From Bog-950 sp044228435 (GTDB lineage Bacteria > Bacteroidota > Bacteroidia > Chitinophagales > LD1), in contig JBGAUW010000023.1 in NCBI GenBank assembly GCA_044228435.1, forward strand, positions 1 through 64,000: a DNA stretch of 64,000 bases. The letters are read 5' to 3'. Made by a program: the position numbers and the translations under genes. How positions within the stretch are numbered: position 1 is the first letter of the stretch; every line of letters starts with the position of its first letter. This document shows positions 26,472 to 35,406 of the stretch, one piece after another. The notes under the pieces were generated by a model. The model searched no databases and was not told where the DNA came from. It saw nothing but the letters and a program-made list of their open reading frames with translations.

Positions 26472-28451
26472 ATGAGCGAAGGAACAGCCGCAATTAATAT
26501 GGAAGAAACAAAAAAACCGCAAGACTATTCGGCCAGCAGTATACAGGTATTGGAAGGATTAGAGGCAGTGCGTAAACGCCCTGCCATGTACATAGGCGAT
26601 ACAGGCGTAAAAGGTTTACACCACCTGGTTTACGAGGTAGTAGATAACAGTATAGATGAGGCGTTGGCCGGGCATTGCAAAAACATATATGTTACTATAC
26701 ACGAAAACAACTCTATTTCGGTTAAAGATGATGGCCGGGGTATTCCGGTAGATATACACGAGAAAGAAGGCGTAAGCGCCCTGCAGGTGGTAATGACGGT
26801 ATTACACGCCGGGGGTAAATTCGATAAAGATAGTTACAAGGTATCGGGCGGTTTGCACGGTGTAGGTGTAAGCTGTGTGAACGCACTATCGGACCACTTA
26901 AAGGCTACCGTGCACCGCAATGGTAAAGTATACGAACAAAATTACAGCGAGGGTAAACCACTGGAGCCGGTAAGAGAAGTAGGTACTACGGATTATCGCG
27001 GCACTATTGTAACCTTCCACCCCGATGCTACAATTTTTACCACTACGGTTTATAGTTTTGATACCCTGGCTGCCCGCCTGCGCGAGTTGGCCTTTTTGAA
27101 TAAAGGGATACACCTGGATATAGTTGATGAGCGCGAGAAAGACGAAGCGGGTGCCTTTAAGCAATTGCACTTTTACAGCGAAGGCGGATTGGTAGAATTT
27201 GTAAAATACTTAGACAGTACCCGCGAACCGTTGATACCTACCCCTATTTGGGTGGAAGGCAGCCGCGATAACATTGCCGTAGAAGTAGCTTTGCAGTACA
27301 ACACAACTTACAGCGAAAACGTACACAGCTATGTAAACAACATTAATACTATTGAAGGCGGTACACACGTGGCCGGTTTTAGAAGGGCCTTGACCAGAAC
27401 TTTCAAATCGTTTGGCGAGAAGAATAAACTGTTTGAAAAGCTGAAGGTGGAGATTGTAGGAGATGACTTCCGCGAGGGATTAACAGCCATAGTATCGGTA
27501 AAAGTGCCCGAGCCGCAGTTTGAAGGCCAAACAAAGACCAAATTGGGTAACAATGAAGTTGCCGGCGCTGTAGAGCAAATTTTTGGCGAAGTACTTGACC
27601 ATTACCTGGAAGAAAACCCTAAACAGGCGAAGCTGATTTTTGATAAAGTAGTGCTGGCGGCTACCGCCCGCGCAGCAGCCCGCAAAGCCCGCGAAATGGT
27701 GCAGCGCAAAGGCGCCTTAAGTGGTGGTGGTTTGCCGGGTAAACTGGCAGATTGCGCCAGCAAGAACCGCGATGAGAGCGAGATTTTCTTAGTCGAAGGG
27801 GATTCGGCGGGTGGAACGGCTAAACAAGGCCGCGACCGTCACTTTCAGGCTATTTTGCCATTGCGTGGTAAAATATTGAACGTGGAGAAGGCTATGGAGC
27901 ATAAAATTTACGACAACGAGGAAATTGGTAACATGTTTACCGCCCTTGGTGTTAAAATAGGAACGCTGGAGGATTCGAAGGCTTTGGATGTAACCAAACT
28001 GCGCTACAGCAAAGTAGTAATAATGTGTGATGCCGACGTGGATGGTTCGCACATTACTACACTTATACTCACGTTCTTCTTCCGCTATATGAAGGCGCTG
28101 GTAGAGAACGGTAATATTTATATTGCTTCTCCGCCGCTTTATTTGGTAAAGAAAGGTAAGGAGCAAACTTACTGCTGGACTGATGCCCAGCGCGATGCCG
28201 CTACAGCAGCTTTGGCTAAAGGTGGAAGTGAAAGTTCGGTGCATGTGCAGCGTTACAAAGGTCTTGGTGAAATGAACGCCGAGCAGCTTTGGGATACTAC
28301 TATGAACCCCGCTACCCGCACTTTACGCAAAGTAACTATTGACAGCGCTGCCGAGGCTGATTACATTTTTAGCATGCTAATGGGAGATGAGGTACCACCA
28401 CGCCGCGAGTTTATTGAAAGCCACGCTAAGTTTGCAAGGATAGATGCTTAA
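26472..28451 (+). CDS. gyrB: DNA gyrase subunit B
   Basis: This is the ATPase and TOPRIM subunit of DNA gyrase. The protein has 659 residues, typical of GyrB without the enterobacterial insertion. The GHKL ATPase motifs are in order: VYEVVDNSIDEALAG, DDGRGIPV and GGLHGVGVSCVNAL, with QTKTKLGN in the transducer domain. The TOPRIM domain has EIFLVEGDSAGGTAKQGRD and the metal-binding DADVDGSHI. The C-terminus has QRYKGLGEMNAEQLWDTTMNP and ends near FIESHAKFARIDA. GyrB-type rather than ParE-type sequence in the TOPRIM region supports the gyrase call. It is transcribed alone, ending at the hairpin that follows. gyrA is not in the window. Confidence 0.97.
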   Translation: MSEGTAAINMEETKKPQDYSASSIQVLEGLEAVRKRPAMYIGDTGVKGLHHLVYEVVDNSIDEALAGHCKNIYVTIHENNSISVKDDGRGIPVDIHEKEGVSALQVVMTVLHAGGKFDKDSYKVSGGLHGVGVSCVNALSDHLKATVHRNGKVYEQNYSEGKPLEPVREVGTTDYRGTIVTFHPDATIFTTTVYSFDTLAARLRELAFLNKGIHLDIVDEREKDEAGAFKQLHFYSEGGLVEFVKYLDSTREPLIPTPIWVEGSRDNIAVEVALQYNTTYSENVHSYVNNINTIEGGTHVAGFRRALTRTFKSFGEKNKLFEKLKVEIVGDDFREGLTAIVSVKVPEPQFEGQTKTKLGNNEVAGAVEQIFGEVLDHYLEENPKQAKLIFDKVVLAATARAAARKAREMVQRKGALSGGGLPGKLADCASKNRDESEIFLVEGDSAGGTAKQGRDRHFQAILPLRGKILNVEKAMEHKIYDNEEIGNMFTALGVKIGTLEDSKALDVTKLRYSKVVIMCDADVDGSHITTLILTFFFRYMKALVENGNIYIASPPLYLVKKGKEQTYCWTDAQRDAATAALAKGGSESSVHVQRYKGLGEMNAEQLWDTTMNPATRTLRKVTIDSAAEADYIFSMLMGDEVPPRREFIESHAKFARIDA

Positions 28452-28470
28452 TAGACAATAGAAATACAAG

Positions 28471-28495
28471 CCCCGCTCAAATGAGTGGGGTTTTT
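28471..28495 (+). terminator. gyrB terminator
   Basis: CCCCGCTCA and TGAGTGGGG pair with one G-T wobble around an AA loop, followed directly by TTTTT, about 20 bases after the gyrB stop codon. Confidence 0.88.
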
Positions 28496-28561
28496 ATTTT
28501 TGGGCTTCTTCTGGTACTTGTATATAGCAGGCTTACCGATTTTTTTTAATTTCGTATTGTA

Positions 28562-28933
28562 ATGAAAAAGTGGTTTGCAAAATACAGCCGTCCTTGTCGT
28601 GCAGCAATCATGCTGCTGCTGGTGTATTCTTCGCACCTGTTTTCGTTTCATTCTTTACTTGCCAGCCCCGGCTACTTTTTAACAGGTATAATAACAAGTA
28701 AAAAAGCAAAAAGTGCCCCGCACCGGCATACCGATTGCCTTTTGCTTATAAGCAAGCATGAGCTTGTAAAACAGAAGCAGGAAGGTGCGGGCGATAAATT
28801 GCTGGCAAAGTATCTGGTTTGCGACCATACGGAGTTTCACTACCCGGTTGAAACTTTTTTTAATAATACACCCCAAAGCCTTTCAAATGCCAGCTACAAG
28901 CGGTATCGTTTGTTAAGCACGTTTCTGATTTAG
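28562..28933 (+). CDS. small exported or membrane-anchored His/Cys-containing protein, unknown
   Basis: The protein has 123 residues. The N-terminus is basic with a hydrophobic stretch (about 14-30) and could be a signal anchor. The rest contains HRHTDC, a basic amphipathic helix (KHELVKQKQEGAGDKLLAKY) and VCDHTEFHYPVE, with histidine and cysteine pairs that might bind metal. No family is recognised. A TAATTTCG box at 28547-28554 ends seven bases before the ATG, which would give an almost leaderless transcript and supports the gene being real. No competing ORF covers it on either strand except a weak antisense frame. Confidence 0.55.
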   Translation: MKKWFAKYSRPCRAAIMLLLVYSSHLFSFHSLLASPGYFLTGIITSKKAKSAPHRHTDCLLLISKHELVKQKQEGAGDKLLAKYLVCDHTEFHYPVETFFNNTPQSLSNASYKRYRLLSTFLI

Positions 28934-29097
28934 GCACTCCTTTATTCTTTTTTACGGCACTTTAAATCTTTTCAAAGCGCCGCTATGGCTTAACAGCGCT
29001 AAAGCCTGTTTGCCTTACAATACTGTATAAAATACCGTTTACATTATTTAGTATGTAATACTCCACCGTATTATTCTAAAACAGACCAACTCATTCA

Positions 29098-29532
29098 ATG
29101 TTGATGGAAAAAGAAAAAGAAGAAAAATTAAAACCAGACCCAAACAGCAGCGATAGTAATTTAAAATATTGCCCCGGCTGCAACTCGGAAATGATTTGGC
29201 GCATACAACGCACAGAAGCTGAAAAAATGGCCTGCTTTTTAAGCAATGGCCAATACGCTGCTAAAAAGTATGTGTGTCAAACCTGCGGGGGTAATACTAT
29301 AATGCACGCTGCCAACCTACAATACATAGAGGCCCCAACGGCGAATGCTGAAAAGGAAGACGCCGTACCTTTTATAAGCTGCAAGAAATGTGGTTCGCAC
29401 ATATTAACGCTTACCAAGCCTGAAAGGGGGGCGGACAGTAACTATTTTGGGAAGGTAAGTTGCGGCGATTGTAAAGATGAAACCGCCATTAACCGGCAGG
29501 ATTATGCTGCGTTTGACGGTAGTAGTTTTTAG
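29098..29532 (+). CDS. double zinc-ribbon protein
   Basis: The protein has 144 residues. Four CxxC pairs (CPGC, CQTC, CKKC and CGDC) make two four-cysteine zinc ribbons at about residues 24-62 and 98-132. The linker carries NTIMHAANLQYIEAP. The N-terminus is acidic and lysine-rich (KEKEEKLKPDPNSSDS). Two start codons, ATG at 29098 and 29104, are possible and differ by two residues. Zinc ribbons of this kind may bind nucleic acid or protein; nothing more specific can be said. It is followed by a terminator, and its neighbours give no context. Confidence 0.7.
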   Translation: MLMEKEKEEKLKPDPNSSDSNLKYCPGCNSEMIWRIQRTEAEKMACFLSNGQYAAKKYVCQTCGGNTIMHAANLQYIEAPTANAEKEDAVPFISCKKCGSHILTLTKPERGADSNYFGKVSCGDCKDETAINRQDYAAFDGSSF

Positions 29533-29562
29533 ATAAGTTTTAGTTAGGTTGTTGTTGAATAG

Positions 29563-29594
29563 CCGGTCGGGGTGGTGCCCTGGCCGGTTTTTTT
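29563..29594 (+). terminator. terminator after the zinc-ribbon gene
   Basis: A ten-pair stem with two G-T wobbles (CCGGTCGGG against CCCTGGCCGG) and a five- to six-base loop is followed by seven T residues. Confidence 0.75.
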
Positions 29595-29609
29595 ATGGTA
29601 GGGTATTGC

Positions 29610-30077
29610 TTACTTACTTGCTACGGCTGTAAGTGGCCTGGCCATTACAAACGTGCCATTATAAGTTGTAGTATCGCTGAAGGCTATACTGACACTGTTA
29701 TTAGAAAAAGTAGCGGACCCTGCATACCAAGAGCAGCCGTATATTCTGTCGGGTCCGGCACTAAAAGAATCACAATCGTGTTCCGATGAAAACGAACAAT
29801 GCGCAGGGTCGGTTAAAATAACATCGCTATCCGTAAATTGAATTCCATAGTAAGAAAAGCCAGGCTCTCTATAATAGGAGATTTTTATCGATTTATCCGA
29901 GTTTCGGCTTACAGTAACAGATATATCCTGGTTTTTATTGTCCTTACCGGTATAAGCGCCTACTATATCTGATGCCCAATCTGCATTTTCGTCGGCTTTT
30001 TTGCCACAGCTGCTAATTGTACCTACTAATACTATTACAGCTAAAATTGCTGTCAATTTTTTTTTGATGTGTTTCAT
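29610..30077 (-). CDS. lipoprotein of unknown function
   Basis: The start is set at ATG 30077, because from there the protein begins MKHIKKKLTAILAVIVLVGTISSC, a normal lipoprotein signal with lipobox ISSC; the open frame continues 16 codons upstream without signal character. The protein has 155 residues. The mature part is a small strand-rich domain (GAYTGKDNKNQDISVTVSR, then SDKSIKISYY and GTFVMARP), with cysteine pairs near AHCSFSSEHDCDSF and YGCSW. The pattern of short beta strands with alternating polar residues resembles small lipocalin-like lipoproteins, but no family is recognised. Confidence 0.65.
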   Translation of the reverse strand: MKHIKKKLTAILAVIVLVGTISSCGKKADENADWASDIVGAYTGKDNKNQDISVTVSRNSDKSIKISYYREPGFSYYGIQFTDSDVILTDPAHCSFSSEHDCDSFSAGPDRIYGCSWYAGSATFSNNSVSIAFSDTTTYNGTFVMARPLTAVASK

Positions 30078-30249
30078 TGGTTTCTTGTTTAGAATTAAAA
30101 ACATGAATTTTGGTTTATATAACAACAGTGTGTTTTGCCTATAATCTCCCCTTATTTACCTCATTCTTTCACATCTTAGCAGGCTTGCATTACTGTCGTT
30201 TTCTTTCTGTCAAATCATTCGCTTAATTTGATGTAGTAAAACTTGAAAA

Positions 30250-33200
30250 ATGAAGAAAATTGTATTCGCGCTTATTTGTGTGATTTTTGTTTTATCAACT
30301 GAAAAAGTAAATGCCCAGCGCTGTGCCAGTATGGAGTATTTGCAGGAGCAATTACAAAGCAACCCCGGCTTAGCTGCAGCAAGGCAACAGATAGAAAACC
30401 ATACCAACCAGTTTTTGGCTAACCCTACCAGCAGCGGCAGCCGGGCGGTAATTACCATACCCGTAGTGGTGCATGTGGTGTATAATACTACCGCACAAAA
30501 CATTAGCACGGCCCAAATACAATCGCAGATAGACCGGCTAAACCTTGATTTTAGAAAACTGAATACTGACTGGACGCGCACACCCTCGGTTTGGCAAAGC
30601 CTGGTGGCTGATTATGAAATTGAATTTTGCCTGGCTACCCGCGACCCGAACGGCAATACCACCACAGGTATAGTACGTAAACAAACCAGTAGTACTTCGT
30701 TTAGCACTAACGATAACATAAAACGAACTGCCAACGGTGGCGATAACGCCTGGCCCGCAACTTCGTACTTAAATATTTGGGTAGGTAACCTAAGCGGGGG
30801 CACACTTGGCTACGCCCAGTTTCCGGGCGGTGCGGCTGCTACTGATGGAGTAGTAATTAATTATACCGCCTTTGGTACGGGAGGCACTGCACAAAGCCCT
30901 TATAACCTGGGCCGCACTGCAACCCACGAAGTGGGCCACTGGTTGAACCTATATCACATTTGGGGCGATGATGGCAGTGGCTGTACCGGTTCAGACCAGG
31001 TGGGCGATACCCCAAACCAGGGTGCGCAACACTACGGATGCCCCAGTGGTGCACAAGTAAGTTGCAGCAATGGCCCTAACGGCGATATGTGGATGAACTA
31101 CATGGACTATACGGATGATGCATGTATGTATATGTTCACCAACGGGCAAAAAGCCCGTAGCTTATCTTTGTTTGCCTCGGGTGGGTCAAAAGTAGGGTTG
31201 TTAAGTTCGCTGGGCTGTCAGGCTAACAATACACCCCCCATAGCTAACTTTTCGGCCGATGTTACCTCTACCTGTACAGGCTTAGTGCGCTTTACCGACT
31301 TAAGCACTAACGGAGCCACCAGCTGGAGCTGGAATTTTGGCGACGGGCAAACCGCCACCACACAAAACCCTACCCATCAATATACTGCCAACGGAGTTTA
31401 TACCGTTACACTTACGGCTACCAATACGTATGGCAGCAATGTAAAAACTATAACCGGTTATGTTACCGTAAGTAAACCTACTGCACCGGCTGCGGCCAAT
31501 GTGTCGCGGTGCGGGGCAGGTAGCTTTACATTAACTACCAACAGCACTAACCCGGTGGCATGGTTAGATTCTGCCGGCAATAAGGTGGGCAGCGCGGCTA
31601 CCTACACCACACCTGTTCTTAATCAAACCACTACCTATTTTGTACAGGATACCGTACCCGGCAGCACCTTTAATGTAGGTAAAACAAATAATTCCGGCAG
31701 TGGTGGTTATTTAACCCAGGCAGGCAGTAACTGGGCTACTGTATTTAATGTAAATAAACCCTGCGTTTTGCAAAGTGTATATGTGTATGCCGGTGCGGCA
31801 GGTAATCGCACTATTGAGGTGCGAAATAGCGGTGGTACCTTGCTGAACACCATAACTGCTAATTTACCACAGGGTGGCAGCCGGGTTACCCTCAATTTTA
31901 ATCTTGCCGCCGGCAATGGCTATGCCCTTTCCTTATCGGATAATTCGGTTATTAACCTTTACCGCAATAATGCAGGCGCTACTTACCCTTATAGCGATGC
32001 AGGAGGTTACGTAAGCATTACCGGCAACGATGCACCAAACGTTCCTACGTATTATTACTTCTTCTATGATTGGATTATACAGGGTGATGGCTGTGTTTCG
32101 GAACGGCGTGCAGTAACGGCTACGGTTAGCTCGGGTTTATCGGTTACTACTACAGCTACCAATGCTATATGTGGTACGGGTAATGGTAGCGCTACAGCTA
32201 CTGTTGTGGGTGGAACACCCGCTTATACCTATAACTGGAGTAATAGTGGAACCGGTGTTTCTATTACCAATGTTGCCCCGGGAACTTACACAGTTACCGT
32301 TAGTGATGTAAACTCGTGCACAGGGGTGGCAACAGCCATTATAACAAGCCAGGCAAATTTAACCTCGGTAAAAACTTTTACCAATGTTACATGTAATGGT
32401 GGAAGCAATGGCACCGCCGGCGTAACGGTAAGTAATGGTACGCCTAATTATACTTATAGCTGGAGTAACTTGCGAACAACATCTTCTGTTACCGGCCTTA
32501 CAGCAGGAAACTATGTGGTAACCATTACCGATGGTAACAATTGTGTGTATGTAGATTCATTTACTATTACCGAGCCTACAGCAATTAATTTAAATGTTAC
32601 AGCTAATAATGCCAGCTGCAATGGCGAAGCCAGCGGACAGGCAAATGCTGTTGCCTCGGGTGGTAATGGCAGTTTTAATTTTACGTGGTCTAACAGCCAG
32701 AGCGGGGCTGGCATTACTAATTTACCGGCAGGTAACTATGCAGTTACTGTTACCGACCTACGGGGTTGTGCTGATACCGCAGCGTTTATAATAGACGAAC
32801 CGGACGCCATTACAACCAATACCAGCACCACTAATATAACCTGCTTTGGTTTAACCGATGGCCGTGCAAATGTAGTGGCCAACGGCGGCAGCGGAAATTT
32901 TACCTACCAGTGGTGTAATGGTATTACTACCCACAACACTTCTAATTTAGGTGCGGGAGTATGCGCGGTTACTGTAACTGATGATAATGGTTGCTCGGCA
33001 ACAGGTAGCGTAACGGTGCAACAACCTGCGCAAATAACTGCTGCAGTTACGTCGGCCGATGCAAGTTGCTTTGGCGCTAACAACGGCAGTGCCACTGTAA
33101 ATGCAGCAGGCGGAACAGGTAACCTGGCTTACCTATGGTGCAACAATGCAACTACAGCTGCAGTAGCTAATTTAGGTGCCGGCGTTTGCGGCATTACCGT

Positions 33201-34617
33201 TACCGATGATAACGGATGCTCGGTTAGTAATAGTGTAACTATACAACAGCCTGCGCAACTGGTGGCTACAGTATCTTCGGTTAATGCAACCTGCGCCGGC
33301 GGAAACGATGGCAGTGCCAGTGTATCGGTAACGGGGGCAACCGGTAATATTACTTATGTGTGGTGCAATGGCGCTACTACAGCAACGGCATCTAACTTAG
33401 GGCCGGGTGTATGCGCTGTTAGCGTAACCGATGCCATTGGATGTAGTGTAGTTAGTAATGTAAATGTGCAGCAAACAGGGCGACCTACAACCACCATAAA
33501 TTCAATAGCCGTTAGCTGCTTCGGCAGTACCGATGGAAGTGCGAGCGTAGCAGTTGCGGGTGGTTCGGGTAATGTAACGTACCAATGGTGCAATGGTAAT
33601 AATACCGCTGGTGTTTCGGGCCTGGGTGCCGGTGTTTGCGTGGTTACCGTTACCGACGCTAATGGCTGCACTGTAACTGACACTGCAACAATAGCACAGC
33701 CTGCGCAATTAGCAGCTAATGTAACATTGGTTGATATTAGCTGCTATGGCGCTAATGATGGCCAGGCAAGTGTAGCCGCTACCGGAGGTAATGGTAGTTT
33801 TAGCTACGAATGGTGCAATGGCGCTACCACGGCTAACGCTATTAATTTGAGCGCTGGCCCCTGCTCGGTTACCGTTACCGATAGTAAGGGCTGTACCGCA
33901 ACCAATAATGTAACAGTACAGCAGCCAGACTCTTTAAGCACTACCGTATCGGCTACCGCAGCAACATGCTTTGGCGCCCGCGATGGGGAGGCAAGTGTGC
34001 TGGCAACCGGTGGTGCAGGTAATTATACCTACCAATGGTGTAGTGGGGTCACTACACAAAATGCAGCAAATTTGGGCGCCGGTGCTTGTAATGTAACGGT
34101 TGCCGATGGCAATGGCTGCACGGTAGCTACCAGCGTAACAGTAACGCAACCGGCCCAAATGGTTACGGCTGTTTCTTCTACCAATAATAGTGTTGGGGTA
34201 GATACTATTTACGGTGGTACGGCTCCTTTTACTTATTTGTGGAGCACAGGAGCTACTACTCAGTCTATTACCGGGTTGGCCCCTGGCAATTACCTGGTAA
34301 CTGTAACCGATAATGTTGGTTGCACAATATCTTCGGGTGTTACTATTCAACCTACCGGTATTAATGCGGCTGTTGAGAAACTTACATTTAGCCTGTATCC
34401 AAACCCTGCTGCCGATGAATTGACGGTAAACCTGGGCAAGTGGAATGAGAAAACTGCTTTAACCGTATATAATATAATAGGCCAACCTGTGTTGCACTTA
34501 AATGTAGTTGCACAGCAAACCCAGGTAAACTTAAAGGCCCTTACCAGTGGTGTTTACTTAGTTGAGTTAAAGCAGGGCGAAGCAAAAATGCTTAAGCAAC
34601 TGGTGGTAAGCAAGTAG
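30250..34617 (+). CDS. M43-family metalloprotease with PKD domain, SprB repeats and T9SS type A tag
   Basis: The protein has 1455 residues with a signal peptide (MKKIVFALICVIFVLSTEKVNAQ). The zinc site is HEVGHWLNLYH (His226, Glu227, His230, His236), with the Met-turn WMNYMDY, as in pappalysin/cytophagalysin (M43) proteases. A PKD domain follows at about 335-405 (WSWNFGDGQTATTQNPTHQY), then Ig-like and jelly-roll segments. From about 635 to 1370 there are nine complete SprB repeats and one degenerate repeat. Repeats four to nine carry an extra cysteine pair (WCNG and GVC). The C-terminal 80 residues are a T9SS type A sorting domain (FSLYPNPAADELTV, VYNIIGQPVL, LTSGVYLVELKQG). It is probably a secreted or surface protease. 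A strong hairpin terminates it. Confidence 0.9.
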   Translation: MKKIVFALICVIFVLSTEKVNAQRCASMEYLQEQLQSNPGLAAARQQIENHTNQFLANPTSSGSRAVITIPVVVHVVYNTTAQNISTAQIQSQIDRLNLDFRKLNTDWTRTPSVWQSLVADYEIEFCLATRDPNGNTTTGIVRKQTSSTSFSTNDNIKRTANGGDNAWPATSYLNIWVGNLSGGTLGYAQFPGGAAATDGVVINYTAFGTGGTAQSPYNLGRTATHEVGHWLNLYHIWGDDGSGCTGSDQVGDTPNQGAQHYGCPSGAQVSCSNGPNGDMWMNYMDYTDDACMYMFTNGQKARSLSLFASGGSKVGLLSSLGCQANNTPPIANFSADVTSTCTGLVRFTDLSTNGATSWSWNFGDGQTATTQNPTHQYTANGVYTVTLTATNTYGSNVKTITGYVTVSKPTAPAAANVSRCGAGSFTLTTNSTNPVAWLDSAGNKVGSAATYTTPVLNQTTTYFVQDTVPGSTFNVGKTNNSGSGGYLTQAGSNWATVFNVNKPCVLQSVYVYAGAAGNRTIEVRNSGGTLLNTITANLPQGGSRVTLNFNLAAGNGYALSLSDNSVINLYRNNAGATYPYSDAGGYVSITGNDAPNVPTYYYFFYDWIIQGDGCVSERRAVTATVSSGLSVTTTATNAICGTGNGSATATVVGGTPAYTYNWSNSGTGVSITNVAPGTYTVTVSDVNSCTGVATAIITSQANLTSVKTFTNVTCNGGSNGTAGVTVSNGTPNYTYSWSNLRTTSSVTGLTAGNYVVTITDGNNCVYVDSFTITEPTAINLNVTANNASCNGEASGQANAVASGGNGSFNFTWSNSQSGAGITNLPAGNYAVTVTDLRGCADTAAFIIDEPDAITTNTSTTNITCFGLTDGRANVVANGGSGNFTYQWCNGITTHNTSNLGAGVCAVTVTDDNGCSATGSVTVQQPAQITAAVTSADASCFGANNGSATVNAAGGTGNLAYLWCNNATTAAVANLGAGVCGITVTDDNGCSVSNSVTIQQPAQLVATVSSVNATCAGGNDGSASVSVTGATGNITYVWCNGATTATASNLGPGVCAVSVTDAIGCSVVSNVNVQQTGRPTTTINSIAVSCFGSTDGSASVAVAGGSGNVTYQWCNGNNTAGVSGLGAGVCVVTVTDANGCTVTDTATIAQPAQLAANVTLVDISCYGANDGQASVAATGGNGSFSYEWCNGATTANAINLSAGPCSVTVTDSKGCTATNNVTVQQPDSLSTTVSATAATCFGARDGEASVLATGGAGNYTYQWCSGVTTQNAANLGAGACNVTVADGNGCTVATSVTVTQPAQMVTAVSSTNNSVGVDTIYGGTAPFTYLWSTGATTQSITGLAPGNYLVTVTDNVGCTISSGVTIQPTGINAAVEKLTFSLYPNPAADELTVNLGKWNEKTALTVYNIIGQPVLHLNVVAQQTQVNLKALTSGVYLVELKQGEAKMLKQLVVSK

Positions 34618-34730
34618 TTATTGCGGAGTTAAATACTCCGGTTTATTATAAATTCCGGGTTGTTCCGCTCAGAGTAGTGAAAAACACCCGGAGCAACAGG
34701 GGTTAAAGCCCATCGGGAATGATATTAGAG

Positions 34731-34763
34731 AGACATCCGAAGTTTTCAAAACTTCGGATGTCT
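34731..34763. terminator. bidirectional terminator, metalloprotease / purN
   Basis: A perfect 16-bp inverted repeat with a single central base lies between two convergent genes and ends four bases before the purN stop codon. T-rich flanks occur on the plus side. Confidence 0.88.
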
Positions 34764-34767
34764 TATT

Positions 34768-35340
34768 TTATGCGGTAGCCATTAATAACTGCTCAATAGT
34801 TTTGGGCAGCCATTCGTGTTCTAATTGCTGCACTTTGGCGGCAAGGCTTTCGGCAGTTTCGGTTTCGCTTATCGCTACTTTTTTTTGCAGTATCACTTCG
34901 CCTTCGTCATACTTTTCGTTTACGTAATGTATGGTAATGCCGGTTTCGGGTTCCTTGTTGGCTAACACGGCCTGGTGTACCTTTTGGCCATACATGCCTT
35001 TGCCGCCGTAAGCCGGTAAAAGCGCCGGGTGAATGTTTATTACACGGTTAGAGAATTTTTTAAGCAGAAAGGGTGGTACTAATTGCAAAAAACCGGCTAA
35101 AACAATCATATCCATTGGAAAGGTGTTTAACAGCCTGTCCATTTTATCCTCATTGGCAAAAAAATCTTTGCTTACAATGGCCGAAATTATTTTGTGCTGG
35201 TGGGCTATTTTAATAACGCCCGCCTGCGGGTTGTTGGTTATTACCAATGCTACTTTTACCGCGGCAGAATCTTTAAAATATTCAATAATTGCCTGCGCAT
35301 TTGTGCCGCTTCCGCTGGCAAATATGGCTATGTTTTTCAT
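34768..35340 (-). CDS. purN: phosphoribosylglycinamide formyltransferase
   Basis: The enzyme is the folate-dependent GAR transformylase of purine synthesis, using the product of PurD. The protein has 190 residues, the usual length. The N-terminus is MKNIAIFASGSGTNAQAII, the phosphate-binding loop. The catalytic triad residues are visible: Asn and His in VINIHPALLPAYGGKGMYG, and Asp in YDEGEVI. It is preceded upstream by the terminator of the large T9SS gene, so it has its own promoter, probably within 35341-35352 or read-through. purD lies elsewhere in the window, so purine genes are scattered here. Confidence 0.96.
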   Translation of the reverse strand: MKNIAIFASGSGTNAQAIIEYFKDSAAVKVALVITNNPQAGVIKIAHQHKIISAIVSKDFFANEDKMDRLLNTFPMDMIVLAGFLQLVPPFLLKKFSNRVINIHPALLPAYGGKGMYGQKVHQAVLANKEPETGITIHYVNEKYDEGEVILQKKVAISETETAESLAAKVQQLEHEWLPKTIEQLLMATA

Positions 35341-35352
35341 TATGGTAAAAAT

Positions 35353-35384
35353 AATAAGAGGCGCCCCTTGGAGCGCCTCTTATT
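35353..35384 (-). terminator. terminator of the LamG/PKD T9SS gene
   Basis: A 12-bp stem (AATAAGAGGCGC with GCGCCTCTTATT) and an eight-base loop are followed on the minus strand by a T-rich stretch, 22 bases beyond the stop at 35407. Confidence 0.85.
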
Positions 35385-35406
35385 TTCAACAATACTACCG
35401 TCCGTT

